Positions 24,036 through 35,720 of a DNA stretch of 64,000 nucleotides are shown here, piece after piece. A model generated the notes under the pieces. The model was not told the origin of the DNA. It worked only from the letters and a program-made list of their open reading frames with translations, and searched no databases. The DNA comes from Proteles cristata cristata (Eukaryota > Chordata > Mammalia > Carnivora > Hyaenidae), in NCBI GenBank assembly GCA_017311185.1, contig JAESUZ010005528.1, forward strand, positions 248,001 to 312,000, read 5' to 3'. The position numbers and the translations under genes are program-made. Numbering within the stretch: the first letter of the stretch is position 1; every line of letters starts with the position of its first letter.

Positions 24036-24684
24036 TTGTCACCTGTCAGGATAGGAAAAGTTAATGATGGACCCTTTAAGGTATGATTTTGTGTCTTGCA
24101 GCTTTAAAATATAAAAACAGAAGCCTTACAAAGGAGGATGTGCAAGTATAATTCACTTGATGAATCTTCTGAAACATGCAACAAGCAACAGTGCTTAAAT
24201 TTTTGAAAATTTCACTCCCAGGGAGATAATAGTTCTCTGCCATCTTTCGTGGGGTTTGCCAGGACAGACTTGGGTAAATAAAACAGAACTCCATTGGTGG
24301 CAATGTATACACTTAGCTGGCTCTCCAAACTCTTACTGACTTTGCGTTGGATGGGAGTCTTCAGGGTGGAGGGTGGCCTTTGCCTCCAGTGCCCAGGAGG
24401 ATGACAAGCAGGGCAGCAGATCGCTTTTCTTTAGAGAATTCCCAGAATCTTTCCATCTTCCCCTCCAGCTCTGCGTGCATTCGATTTAGCTCTTGGTGAG
24501 GTTCCTTTTTTGACTAAGCTGCCTTCCAGAACATCGGCACATAATGCAATGACTTTGGACAAACTGTGAGTGCTTATTGAAGAGGAATTAGAATTTGGGG
24601 AGGAGACTATCTGGATGTCACTGTAACTTGGCAGGTTTGGAGGCCAAACTTTTTACGAGGCTTGGCAAGAAATGAAATATTCTC

Positions 24685-24960
24685 GCATCTCCAGAACACC
24701 TCCTACTACCACAGCCTCAGGGCCCTGGGTCTCTGCATGTTCCCAAGGTCTTGCTCCTGCTTTCCCCTCAGCCTAGAATGTTCTTCATCTGCCACTCAGC
24801 TCAGATCTTCCTTCTCATGCAAAGATTTAATCTCCCCTCTCCACCCTCCCCCCCCCGCCCCATTGAGTGGAAGCCGATGTTACCCTTCTCTGTTTCACTA
24901 TTGCCCTTACTGCTGTGGGGCATAATAACCCATCATTCCACGTGTGCTTGGGTGACGAGC
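24685..24960 (-). repeat. Unnamed old interspersed repeat (antisense)
   Basis: 'cctcagcctagaatgttctt' and 'actcagctcagatcttcctt' are the reverse complement type of the repeat seen at 47215 (its usual antisense reads ctggaacgctcttcc...ctcaaatgtcacct). Contains a C-rich run at about 24846. Confidence 0.45.
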
Positions 24961-25177
24961 ATCTGCATGTCCTCTGGACCAGGGGTCTGGAAACAATGCA
25001 GGCCATTATCAGGGCAAGGGAGGCAAGATTTCTTAGAAGAAAACATCTATGGGTCACAGGTTTGTGGCTGGGCAGAAAGAACAGTGACCACTTGCTATGT
25101 TGCCTGATAACTGAAATAAACCCAGAAAGCAATCATGGGAGAAAGTGGGTATTAAAGTGTTTTGTTTTGGCTTTTTG

Positions 25178-25316
25178 TTTTTTTTTTTTAATTTTAATGT
25201 TTTACTTATTTCTGAGAGAGAAAAAGAGATGGCATGAGCAGGGGAGGGTCAGAGAGAGAGGGAGATACAGAATCTGAAACAGGCTCCAGGCTCTGAGCTG
25301 GCAGTCAGCACAGAGG
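25178..25316 (-). mobile_element. Felid SINE, 5'-truncated
   Basis: T-rich tail complement, 'atgttttacttatttctgag', GA tract, 'ctccaggctctgagctggca' and stops at 'gtcagcacagag'. The tRNA-like head (the last 75 or so bases) is absent. Confidence 0.9.
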
Positions 25317-25723
25317 CAACAGTGCCTGGAACATAATGGGCACCGGGTAAATATTTTTAAATTAACGACGACATTTAGAATTGACAGCAGGTCGCCCAGG
25401 GCACGCTGGTACGTCCTCTCCCGGTTTCCTGGGTGTGAACTGCCTTCCCGATAGATCCCAAACGCGGTCTTGACCTGATGGTTGCACCCCAACCAACGGA
25501 TTATAAGAAATAGGTGGGCTTCCTCCACTCCTGTCTAGCTTTCTGTTTTGGGCGCTGCTTTCCTCTCCCTGCTGAGTCCTGTGTCTCCCGCAGAAGGCAT
25601 GAGCAGATGTCTTTTTGATTAAAAGGAGAGTAAAAGCATGTTCTGGGTGTGGGCGTTAAAGGAAGGGCAGAGGGAAGTGATTGTGCAGGTCTGGCAGGAA
25701 CGCCGTGTATCATTTCTTGGACT

Positions 25724-25772
25724 TCTCGCATTTTTTTTTTGTTTTTTTTTTTTTGTTTGTTTGTTTGTTTTT
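25724..25772. repeat. T-rich low-complexity tract
   Basis: Runs of T with interspersed G (tttgtttgtttgtttg), which may be the worn A-tail of a - strand element that is no longer recognisable. Confidence 0.8.
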
Positions 25773-26564
25773 GACCCCTCAGCCGAAGCGTTCCCAGGAA
25801 AAAGACTTGGTTCTCTGTTTGCGTCAGGCATCCAAGTATGCAGAGGGTGGGGAAGATGGCTTTATTTCCTCTCCAAACGACTCTCTGGAGAAATAAGTAC
25901 CTGAGAATTAGCATAGTGTAGGCCAGAAAGAGGGGTTTTTGTGAACTAAATAGCATGTTAGCAATCCTTCACAAATGAGGACAATTTGGGATGATTTATG
26001 TATATTGAGAAACTGATAAGCTCACTCGAGGGAAGGCTAAGTTGGCTCCGATCTGGCCGGCGCTTCACGTGCTGAGATGAACTTGGGGGCTGTGGCTTAG
26101 TTCTGCCGCTTCATTTTTAACGTTTTCCTTGAGCCACACATGCGGCCTGAGAGTGACCTCTTACTAGCGTCCATGGCAGCCAAGGCCAAGGAGGAAAATT
26201 CCTATAATTATAGTCTGTGCTACATTCTTGGGAACACTAATCTTTTTAAAAAGCCAACCAATTCAGGAATTACTCTGCGAGCAGTGTACGGTGTGGAGCT
26301 GGAACCGTGCTCGAGTTCTGGCCCCGTCGGTGACTGACTCTGTGACAGTTAAGGCGCACAGGCACCCAGAAGTCTTCACGTCATGTTCCTTCTTCTTCGT
26401 CCCCTCATCATTCTCCAACCCGGACACGAGTTGGCCACCCCTTTCCCCTTCCCACCACCTGTCCCCACATATCCCTAACCTGGCCCTTCCCCAGAGCCCC
26501 TCCCCGGCTCAGACAGTCATCTCCTTGCACTTGGAGCCTCCAGGAGCCACTCAGTGCTCTCTCC

Positions 26565-26900
26565 ATCCCCAGAAGGTGAACAGAGCCACCTAAAAGGCAG
26601 GTCTGATCCTATCACTGCCACTGTCACCCCAAATGAACCTAAAAGCCAAGTCTCCTTGGCGATGTTCACAGCGCGAGTCTGAACTTGAGCCCTGGCCCTG
26701 TGTGCAGACCTTCCCAGCCGCTTCTGTCTGGAACTCCACACTTGCTCCACCCTCCCTGCCTGCAGGGCCCTCCCATCTTCCAGCCTGGCGCGGCTCAAGC
26801 CACCTCTTGCTTTCGTTCGCTGCGTGGACAGATCTGAGGCGAATGCATCTTCCAAGGTCTCCCCGCTCCGTCCTGCCCTTCCCGTGGGCCTCTGCAAAAA
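26565..26900 (-). repeat. Unnamed old interspersed repeat (antisense)
   Basis: 'ggcaggtctgatcctatcac', 'ctaaaagccaagtctccttg' and 'ctggaactccacacttgctc' resemble the antisense 3' half of the mammal-wide repeat (cagatctgatcatgtcactc...aaagtccaaactcc...). Diverged. The 125-134-codon frames on both strands here are chance. Confidence 0.4.
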
Positions 26901-28436
26901 TGAACAATTTCACTTTCCCCGGGAGATCCATACAGCTTTTCGTGTTTGTAAACATGGGTGCTTCCACTGACCTCTCTTCCAGGTTTGATTATAGAAAAAC
27001 AAGCTTTCAAGTGCCTGGACTCAAGTGTATTTCCTAGGTTGAGTTTTGAAGGGCTTTCTCTGGCCTCCTCTTAACCCTCCCCACCCCCGGTCTGGCTTCC
27101 CTCCTCAAGGTCCTGCTGTGAATGTTCTCCCGAAAGAGTCGTCGCTTTCCCGTTGCCAAAACCAGTGAACTCTGCTTCCTCTTCATTCTTTCTGACTGTC
27201 AGCCACAGTGGACACTTGGCCAGGCTGCTGCTGCTGCTGCAGATCCTTTTCTCCGTGGAAATCCATCTCCATGCTTTTTTTTTTTTTTATCATCCCAGGT
27301 TTCCTGCCTGCCGTTCGCCTGCCTCTGTCATTGTGTCGTTGTGTCCCGTTCATTTCCCACCAACCGCTGGCAGTTCCCAAGGACCAGTTCCTTAGCCTCA
27401 TTTTTCCCTTCCTCTCTCTCACGTTGTCTGTCTCCCTTGTGACTTGAGCCGGTCCTAAGATTTCAGAGCCTAAGAAATGAAACCTCAGACCTGTTCCCTG
27501 GCCTGATCCGCAGCGCCGTCGCTCCAAGAGCCTCCCGGATTGCCATCTGGATTGCTGGTTCCCTCCCCCTAAGCCAGACTCATTACCTTCCAGCCCCACA
27601 CTGGATCCGTTGTTCCCCATCGGCTTCCCCAGTGTCCTTTTGTTTGGGATACCATCCATACGCCAGTGCCAGTGTTAAAATCGCACCGTTAGCTTCAAGT
27701 CTTTTTCTTCATCCTCCATATTGAGCCCATTACCAAGCCCAACTCATGTTTTCATTGCAGTGTTTCCTGCGTATCCCTTCCCCCCGCCCTTCCTCAGCAT
27801 ACCGATATAGATGAGATACATATATCTCATTTTTCCTCCCTACCTATCCTGTCTCCACTTTTTCCTCCGGGCACACCAGCCACCCTGCTCTCCTACAAAC
27901 CTGACACAGACAACCTGGAAGCATTTCCTTGTATCCCCCCGCCCCCCATCCAGAACGTTCTTCCCACCTCTTCTGCTTCTCCACTGAGACCCGTCCTTTG
28001 AAGGCAATCAGACTCCTCTCCTATAACTGTGTTGTGCCCTCGCTTGGGCCTTTTGCAGACTGTTCTCTTCATCCAGTGTGTCTCCTGCCCTTTAAGCCTT
28101 ATCGAATTTTTGTTGAATATTTGTTGAGTGTCCTTGGAAAAGACAGCAGCCTGGGGACACCAGAATGAATAAGAACCTGGCTTCTTCTCTAGGGCACTCA
28201 GCTCAGGACTCCTCTCCCCTGAGATGTTTTCATGACTCCCACAGACTGAACTGTCAGCTTCCTCGTCTTGTGGGTCTAAGTACCATCTCACAACATATAC
28301 GTTAGAATTCATATTCCTGCTGCTTCAGTCAGCAAATTAATATTCTGACATGGAACTCACCGCATGATACTTATTTGCTTAGGTGACGATCTTTTACTAG
28401 AATGGGAATCTCTTAAAAATACTCAGTAACATATTT

Positions 28437-28681
28437 GAACAGATAAAAAACTAAATAAACAGGTGAATAGATAGGTGGCTGGATCGATAAATAGATGGGT
28501 GCCTGGACAGATAAATGGATGAAATGCTAGACAAATGGATGAATAAATGGATAGGCAGCTCAGTGGAGGGAAAAAATGGTGAAGGAGGACTAATAGATGG
28601 ACAGACAGATGAATAACTGAATGGATAGACAGATGTATAGAAGGTGGATGATGGATTAATAAATGGATGGATGGATGGGTG
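28437..28681. repeat. Degenerate GGAT/GATA minisatellite
   Basis: About 245 bases of tetranucleotide units related to atgg and gata with many substitutions (aatagatgggtg, aaatggatgaataaatgg, tggatggatggatggg). An old, decayed array. The - strand frame rich in H, L, S and I is a by-product. Confidence 0.9.
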
Positions 28682-28865
28682 AAAAATCCCCTACAGTTAA
28701 GAGAGACTTCCATGCTAACCCTCCCATCCATCGTAAGAAAACCTTTTAAAATAACTTTGAGAGCTAAGGTAGCCTTCAAAAACAGTAACAGTAAATTTAA
28801 GTTAATTCAGAAATTTTTATATCAGGATCTTTTTTTGCTTTCAAACTGAACTGACTAGCTATAGT

Positions 28866-28985
28866 TTTTTCTTTTTTTTTAAGCAAATTGTTTAAATCCA
28901 AGTTGGTTAACATGTAGTGTAATAATGGTTTCAGGAGTAGAATTTAGTGACTCATCACTTATGTATAACACCCGGTGCCATAGGA
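28866..28985 (-). mobile_element. LINE-1 3' end, heavily truncated
   Basis: Poly-T then 'caaattgtttaaatccaagt', 'tggttaacatgtagtgtaat', and 'gactcatcacttatgtataa' with 'cacccggtgcc'; same terminus as at 15187 but more diverged. Confidence 0.8.
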
Positions 28986-29667
28986 AAGATGCTTCTGGTT
29001 AACTGACTAATCACATCCCACAGTAGGCTAGCATATGTCTTCATACATGGATTGCCAATTCTTTAAAAATTAAGTTTAATAGAAAGCTTTTAGAACACCA
29101 GCTGTACCGGACGATACTTATTTGGTGATTCTGAAAACCCTCAGAAGCCTTAGAGCTTCAGGGATACCAGTGAGAATCACTCAGGGATATATAGGCTTGC
29201 ATCAATCATTTGAATACCTTAAGGTGAGAGTCTTTCATTTAAACTAGGCATGTAATATGTTCATCCCCATATTCATATTGTAGACCCTTGCTCTGATGAT
29301 TTGGGTTTCTGAAATTGATTGGACAACATGCGGGCACTTCTCTACAGTAATATTCTAAATAGGGTATTTGGCACACATCCTCAAATGTGCCAACATTTGT
29401 CTCTCTCTCTCTCAGATACCTCACTGACACACGGATGGTGCAGACAGAGATCCATCAGGTGTGTCAGTCAGTATCTGGCAAAGTTGGAGCCCAAGGAGAT
29501 GAGCATGGCCACATCTGTTTACTAAGTCAAGTTCACATGGAAGTTCCTGCCATTGAGACGAACCCATTGAAAGTTTACAGATTGCTCCGCTCACCTCTCC
29601 TCCATCCTCCCTCAGTCTCCAGTCACATGGGCCCCAGGCTGGAGCACTGCTCTTACCTTGGCTAAAA

Positions 29668-29758
29668 ATTCTTTCCTCCCTCCCTCCTTCACTTTCTTCC
29701 TTCCTATATCTCCTTCCTTATTTTCCTTATTTTTTTTCTCTTTTCTTTCTCCACTGCT
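29668..29758. repeat. Pyrimidine-rich low-complexity tract
   Basis: Roughly 90 bases almost entirely of C and T on the + strand (ttcctccctccctcc, ttttccttatttttttt). No acceptor AG with an exon-like sequence follows. Confidence 0.85.
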
Positions 29759-30004
29759 GTATTACATTTCACATTTCAAAACATTCCATGTGTATTAAAC
29801 CCTCACAGTCTATATTAAGTCTGTATTATATGCCTTTTGCATTTCATTTGAGAAATAAAATGTGCTTTATTTGACTTAGAATTTTCGGTAGCTTCAGGAC
29901 CCAATAAATGTTTGGTGAATAAGACATCAGTGTTGGGCTCCCACTATTTTAGTACATATTACAGTGTGTGGCAGTTATTTACATATCTAAATAGATTTCA
30001 GAAT

Positions 30005-30140
30005 TCTATGTGTGATGGGGGAAAAAGAATGTCCCTGTTTTTCAGATGAGGAAACTGAGGCTCAGGAACATTTAGGGAACATACTGAGTTTGCACAGGCA
30101 ATAAATGATGGACTAAAACGCAAGACTTTGGAATTTTAGC
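30005..30140 (-). mobile_element. MIR fragment
   Basis: 'tccctgtttttcagatgagg' and 'aaactgaggctcaggaacat' are the highly conserved antisense MIR core, followed by 'tttgcacaggcaataaatga' in place of the usual ggtcacacagctagtaag. Confidence 0.8.
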
Positions 30141-30387
30141 CCAGTCCTTCCCACCTATCCATTGTACCTTTCATGTTTGTTTAAAACCCATAGAGAAAAT
30201 TTTCATAATTTCTGTGTGTTGTAACAGATATGGGTAGGATCTTGAACCTTGTGTTAGAAGGATAACAAATTGTCTTCTTTCTTGCCTTAACCACTGAATA
30301 AAAGCAAGCATTGATTCAGACGTACCACGCGGCAAGAGAATATGTGGGTACATGCCACAGTTGCGTAAACACACTCTTTATCCAGAC

Positions 30388-30985
30388 TGTATCAGCTAGT
30401 TGTTGCTGTATAACAAACTACCCCGAGCTCAGTGACTTGAAACAATAAGCATGTATTATTGTTTAGAAAACTTTTGATCAGCTCGGTGGTACTTCTGGGT
30501 TCACTGGGCTCTCTCATGAGACTCTAGTCAGCTTCAGATGGGGTAGGCAGTTCTGCTCATCTTCCCTGAATACTCGCCCAGGTTTCTGGGCAGGTTGGCT
30601 CTAGATTGATCTCAGATGGTCTTAGCTGGACTAGTTGGCCTCTCCTCCGCATGGTGTCTCGTTTTCCAGCAGGTCAGCCCACACAAGCCGGCTCGTTCAC
30701 ACACGGTGATGAGGTTCGGAGAGGGGTGGGCACGAGTGTGCAAGATGTCTTGGAAATGGTATAACGTTAACTTCGACTGCATTCTGTTGGTTAAAGTGAT
30801 TCACAAGCCATCCCAGATATGGGGGCTGTGGCATTGTTGCCACCTCTTGATGGGAAAGCCTGCAAAGTCCATGCCAACTGGGTGTGATAGGAAGGCACAC
30901 AGGACTGGGGCCATGATTGCAGTCAAACCACCATGCAAACATGGCTCCCGTTTTCAGGCACCATCCCTCCCCCCCCCCCGCCCAT
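30388..30985 (-). mobile_element. LTR-like fragment (MaLR/ERVL type, old)
   Basis: 'tatcagctagttgttgctgt', 'ataacaaactaccccgagct', 'cagtgacttgaaacaataag' and later 'ggttggctctagattgatct' have the look of an old antisense MLT-type LTR. No coding region of a retrovirus is attached. Borders are approximate; a C-rich run lies at 30971-30980. Confidence 0.5.
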
Positions 30986-31104
30986 CCAATGCTCCAGTTC
31001 CGCAGGGTGTGTCAAAGGGTCATATTCCCCAAGAGGAATTGCTGAGCCTCCTTCTCAGAGCTTTCTCCAAGCTAAGTAAAATACCTTCTTTCTATTTTTA
31101 AACA

Positions 31105-31326
31105 CCATTTAAAAAAATTTTTTTTTAATGTTTATTATTTTTGAGAGAGAGAGTAACGGAGTAAGCAGGGGAGAGGCAGAGAGTGAAGGAGACACAGAAT
31201 CGGAAGCAGGCTCCACACTCTGAACTGTCAGCGCAGAGCCAGAGGCAGAGCTCAAACTCACAAACCACGAGATCATGACCTGAGCTGAAGTTGGCCGCTT
31301 AACCAATTGAGCCACCCAGATGCCCC
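31105..31326 (-). mobile_element. Felid SINE
   Basis: T-rich start, 'aatgtttattatttttgaga', GA tract, 'caggctccacactctgaact', 'gagatcatgacctgagctga' and head complement 'tgagccacccagatgcccc'. Forms an inverted pair with the + strand SINE 45 bases downstream. Confidence 0.94.
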
Positions 31327-31370
31327 TTCAAAATATGTTTTAAGAGGGAAAATATGACAGTGTCAAAGAA

Positions 31371-31592
31371 GGGTGCCTGGGTGGCTCAATTGGTTAACGT
31401 CCAACTTTGGCTCACTCAGGTCATGATCTCATGGTTCGTGGGTTCAAGCCCTGCATCGGGCTCTGTGCTGACAGCTCAGAACCCGGAGCCTGCTTCAGAT
31501 TCTGAGTCTCCTTCTTCTCTCTGCCCCTCCCCCACTCACGCTCATTCTCTCTGTCTCTCAAAAATGCATTAATGTAAAAAAAAATTTTTTTT
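31371..31592 (+). mobile_element. Felid SINE
   Basis: 'gggtgcctgggtggctcaat', 'caggtcatgatctcatggtt', CT tract and an A/T-rich tail. Carries AGGTCA at 31418-31423 and GGTTCG-tg-GGTTCA at 31433-31446. Confidence 0.94.
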
Positions 31593-31924
31593 AAATGTCA
31601 AGCATCTGCAGTCCATTTTCTGAAAATGACTTGGGTTTAGAAAAGAACAGGAATAAAAATTTTGACCATTAGAATTTATCATGGTAGAAATTGTTGTTTA
31701 ATATTTGGAAGCATGTAACTTGGCATGATACAGGTTCATCTGGAACAGTCTGCTACTGAGAAATTTCTTTTTGTCATCTCCCACCCCCCAGTCAGTACTG
31801 CTTTGAAAGGCAGTCCATGTGCCTGGATCTCTACTCATCATGTACCCTAGATGTATGGATCCTCACTTGAGGATGATTGATTCCCGAATCTGAGATTGCT
31901 TGCATTTTTACAAAGAAGTTCAAA

Positions 31925-31943
31925 TTAAAAAAAAAAAAAAAAG
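31925..31943. repeat. Poly-A run
   Basis: About 18 A residues with no recognisable SINE or L1 body before them. Confidence 0.9.
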
Positions 31944-32172
31944 CACCCATCTTTCAGATACACGAGGGCAGGTTGAACTCAACAGCGTGAACTTTAGCTT
32001 GGTATAACAAGGAACTTCCTGCCTGTGGGTATGGGTTACGGGAACAGATACTGAATTCTCATTTTTCTAAACTGGAGATACTTACAAACAACATGAGCTG
32101 ATCATGCCAAAGGTGTACGGGTTTACTCCTGAGTAAGACACAGAGGGCAACCTCGGTGTCTTAAATTTCCAT

Positions 32173-32391
32173 TTTAAAAAAAATTTTTTAGTGTTTGTTT
32201 ATTTTTGAGAGAGAGAGAGACAAAGTGTGAGTGGAGGGAGGAGCAGAGAGAGAGGGAAACAGAATCTGAACTAGGCTTCAGGCTCTGAGCTGTCAGCACA
32301 GAGTCCTATGTGAAGCTCGAACTCAAAAACGCAAGATCGTGACCTGAGCCAAAGTCAGACACTTAACCAACTGAGCTATCCAGGCACCCCT
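32173..32391 (-). mobile_element. Felid SINE
   Basis: 'ttagtgtttgtttatttttg', GA tract, 'ggctctgagctgtcagcaca', 'gatcgtgacctgagccaaag' and head complement 'ctgagctatccaggcacccc'. The flanks share 'tttccatttt' (left at about 32167, right at about 32396), a probable target-site duplication. Confidence 0.93.
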
Positions 32392-34004
32392 TGAGTTTCC
32401 ATTTTTTAACATTCAATTATAAACCATCAGTTAAGACCTCCCTCTCAGCCGTCGTCATGTGGGCTACCTCTGCCACAAGCACAAAGCCATGGACGCATCC
32501 GCCTCCGGTGGACAGGATTTGGGGAAAGCCGTCACTGATAGTAGCCCATTGATGCCCAAGGGAACATGCAAAGAAGCTCCACTAATTCTAAAGGAAGGTG
32601 TCTTAGAGGCACTGGGCACCTTCTCACCTGCTCATTGTCAAGGATCCTGCTTTTACAGATCATGCAGGAATGTTTTATGGTGCCTCATCTCTGCAGTTGA
32701 ACTTAGAATGTTTCATAGAGTTCATATGACTCTCCTCCAAAGGAAAGGATCTGTCACTTGTAACAGAGCCTTTAAACTCCAAATCTCTTGCCTTGCAAGG
32801 ATGGCCACCACGCCGGGCCTGCGCAGAACAGAACATGGCCGCGACAGGGCTGGCCTCGGCAGGCGAGACAGAGGAGGAAGAAAGTATGTGGAAATAAAAG
32901 ACAAAGGGAGGGCTCTCCACTTGAGAGGAGGTAAAATCTCCATATCGAAAAGTGACCAGGGAGAGAAAAATGTGTTTAAAATGGCTTTGAAAGTTTTATT
33001 AGTATAATATACCACTTTAACTAGAAAGAGGTATTTGGCATTGGTACATTATGATATTTCGGGGATTTTCGGTACGTGCTTTGAATAACTGTAAGCAGCT
33101 GAGCTAGGCTGGTAGATCCTTGTTAAACTCTGAGAATGCTATGTCCAACTACTTCTCCTATGACTTGCATATTTAATATTCCGTAAAAATTCTAAGTATG
33201 CATCCCTGCTCGGCCGCTGTCACTGTGACCACTAGGCCATCCCTTAAACTTTGCGTTTGTGGGGATGGAACTGGAGGAGCACAGCACCTCTTCAAGCCCC
33301 TGCCCACGTGTTGCTCCTGCCCCCCGGTTGGAGCTGTCCAATCACAGGACTGTATTCACTTAACAGACACTCGGGTGCCCCGCCCTCAGTCTGGTCCCAA
33401 AGGCGTGTGTCACTGCGCAGAAGGGCGGGGGGCTTGCATTGCAGCCTCATTCGCTAACCTTTCTCTGTGTATTTGCTCAAACTTCTACTAGTGCTTACAT
33501 GGCAAGTGCTGTGTGTTATGTACAAGACACGGTCTCCACCCTTAAGGAGATGTTGATCTTGAATATTCACTCACCCCAACTCCACCCATGTGTACCGTGG
33601 GACCTGCGGTGCTCCACCTGGAGCACCAACCCCGACTCCTGAAATAATGGGAAATGTCTGTCCCTATTAGTCATAGACCCACCTGCCTTCAAATCCATTG
33701 GCTTGCAGTTTATTCATGTAATTAATTCAGAAAAGTTCTTTTTAAACCAAGACTATACTCTGTTTGTGGTTTTCTGTTAAGTGTATGGGTATGTTAGTTA
33801 CAAGCTCTCCCCCATGCACAGCAACCAGATAGCTCAACTCAGCAACCGTGACCCATTATTTCTGCTGTTAGCGGGGTGAAGAGTCAAGATGAACGAATTC
33901 CAGACCTTAGTATTCAAATAAGAATAAACAGACCATTATGCGTCCTTTGCTAAACTGAACACAGGGAACTTTATGGGCAAAACCACTGTCAATTGTATTT
34001 TCCT

Positions 34005-34420
34005 TTTTCTTTTTTTTTTTTGAAGTCATGGAATTTTTCGGAAAGGATTTTCATCTCTTCCTGAATCCAAGTGAAATCCACACCTTTTGCATGTTTTCCA
34101 CATTACATTTTTATTATGTGCGTGGAAATCAATATTCTAGATACATGCACAAGTGCACACATTAAAATGAACATGACTTCATTTATTTCCATGATTAGAC
34201 ATTCAAATAAAAGTGCTTGGGTGTCTGTTTTCATATTCATAGGTCGAGATCCGTACATCAGAGGTATTTGTATAAGTGACACTTTTATTACATTCATTTC
34301 ATTTGCAATATGATAGTGGATCATAAATATGTTACTTTTACGCCACCAAATCTGATTTGTGGCGCTTGGCCCTCACAAGGAGAATGCTTGATATTTTATG
34401 GAGCACCTTGCGTCCGAGAA
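34005..34420. other. Repeat-free AT-rich block, possible regulatory element
   Basis: About 400 bases with no recognisable mobile element, many TTTATT/AATAAA and ATTTCAT-type motifs, then a shift to GC-rich sequence. No coding potential seen. Conservation is not testable here. Confidence 0.3.
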
Positions 34421-35109
34421 GCGCTTTGCAGACATCAGGCCCGGCTCTCGCAGGTGTGTAAATCACACTCATGACCCTTCAGATGCCCCCCCTGCTTCAT
34501 CAGCCTGCTGGCCCCACTGCAGGGGTGGAGAGTAGTTCTCTAATGCCCCGTGGGCCCTGACGTGGAGATGAGGCCTCTGATTTCTGGAAGGAAGAGGCTC
34601 GGGGGGCTCTTGTTGCACACAGGGCAGACCCCATGTTCTCACCTTGGCCTTTACAGAACAGTTTTTTAGCCCCCAGTGTGGGCCAGAAACTGTATTCAAC
34701 CTTTAGGAGTCAGAGACAAAATGGGACCTTGGCCATCCAGATATTCAGACCAGGAGGGGAGGGCTCTGTAGAAGAGTAATTGGCCCCCACTTTGTGATAG
34801 GGGCTCTGAGCAGAGGTATGTGCTCCCCCCACCACCACCATGCCTTCCAGGGATGCACTGTGTGTGAAAGCAAACGGTCAACTACTGGGTCCGTCAGAGG
34901 CAAATTGGTGCCCATGCCAGCCAGCATTACTTCCGTGGGAGTGGACCCAGAGCCCAGCCACCAACATCACAGGCAGCCTTTGGAGCTGACTGTCCAGTTG
35001 TGCAGCTCAGACTCCCTAGGCTCCCACCTGCCTTCCCCTCGCTCCCCTCAACTGATCCTCTCCTTTCCCAGCACCAGCTTCCCCATCCTGGATCAGGCCT
35101 CCCTGCCCT

Positions 35110-35136
35110 TACACACACACACACGCACGCATGCGC
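35110..35136. repeat. (AC)n microsatellite, short
   Basis: Run acacacacacacacgcacgc; alternating purine-pyrimidine sequence of about 25 bases. Confidence 0.85.
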
Positions 35137-35205
35137 CAGTGGTACACATGCGCCATCCTTCACGGCACCATGTGGTAGAATTGTGAAAGTGTATGCCATG
35201 ACCAA

Positions 35206-35720
35206 ACACAGTGGTTAAGAATGAGGACTCTGGGGGCACCTGGGTGGCTCAGTCAGTTAAGTAAGCATCCAACTTCAGCTCAGGTCATGATATTGCAGTT
35301 TGTGGGTTCGAGCCCCATGCCGGGCTCTGTGCTGACAGCTCAGAGCCTGGAGCCTGCTTCGGATCCGGTGTCTCCCCTACTCTCTGCCCCTCCCCCACTC
35401 ATGCTCTATTATTGTTTCTCAATAATAAATGTTAAAAAAAAAAAAAAAAGAATGAGGACTCTGATGCCAGGTTTTGTGAGTTCAGATCCCCACATCATTT
35501 ATAAGATGCAAGGCCTTGGACAGGGTACTTAGCTTTCTGTGCCTCAGTTGTCTCATCTGCAAAATAAGCATAATAATGATAGGCATGAGGTTGTTGAATG
35601 GCCTAATATGAATAGAAGGCTTCCGGAAGTGCCCCATAGCTGCTTGGGTATCTGGAATTAACAGTTTCAGTGTTGAAAGAATTCTCTGGGATAAGTCCCG
35701 GTACATACACTAATAGCGAT
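35206..35720 (+). mobile_element. MIR element split by a younger SINE
   Basis: 'gtggttaagaatgaggactc' at 35211 is the 5' part of MIR. After the SINE the MIR continues with 'gactctgatgccaggttttg', 'gtgcctcagttgtctcatct' and 'gcaaaataagcataataatg', to about 35620 or slightly beyond. A nearly full-length copy for this family, with the break explained by the insertion at 35233-35447. Confidence 0.85.
35233..35447 (+). mobile_element. Felid SINE inserted in a MIR
   Basis: 'ggggcacctgggtggctcag', 'ctcaggtcatgatattgcag', short CT tract and poly-A tail. Perfect 16-bp duplication aagaatgaggactctg at 35217-35232 and 35448-35463. Confidence 0.96.

Noticed and set aside
28437..28681. CRISPR-like array
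   Set aside because: The repeats are continuous degenerate tetranucleotides without spacers, in an animal genome; it is a minisatellite.
29668..29758. Pyrimidine tract as a splice acceptor for an unknown exon
   Set aside because: No AG followed by an open frame with a donor is seen; it is low-complexity sequence.
32459..33007. 182-codon frame on the + strand
   Set aside because: No recognisable domain, no splice sites placing it in RARB, no upstream signals; single open frames of this size occur by chance in 64 kb.
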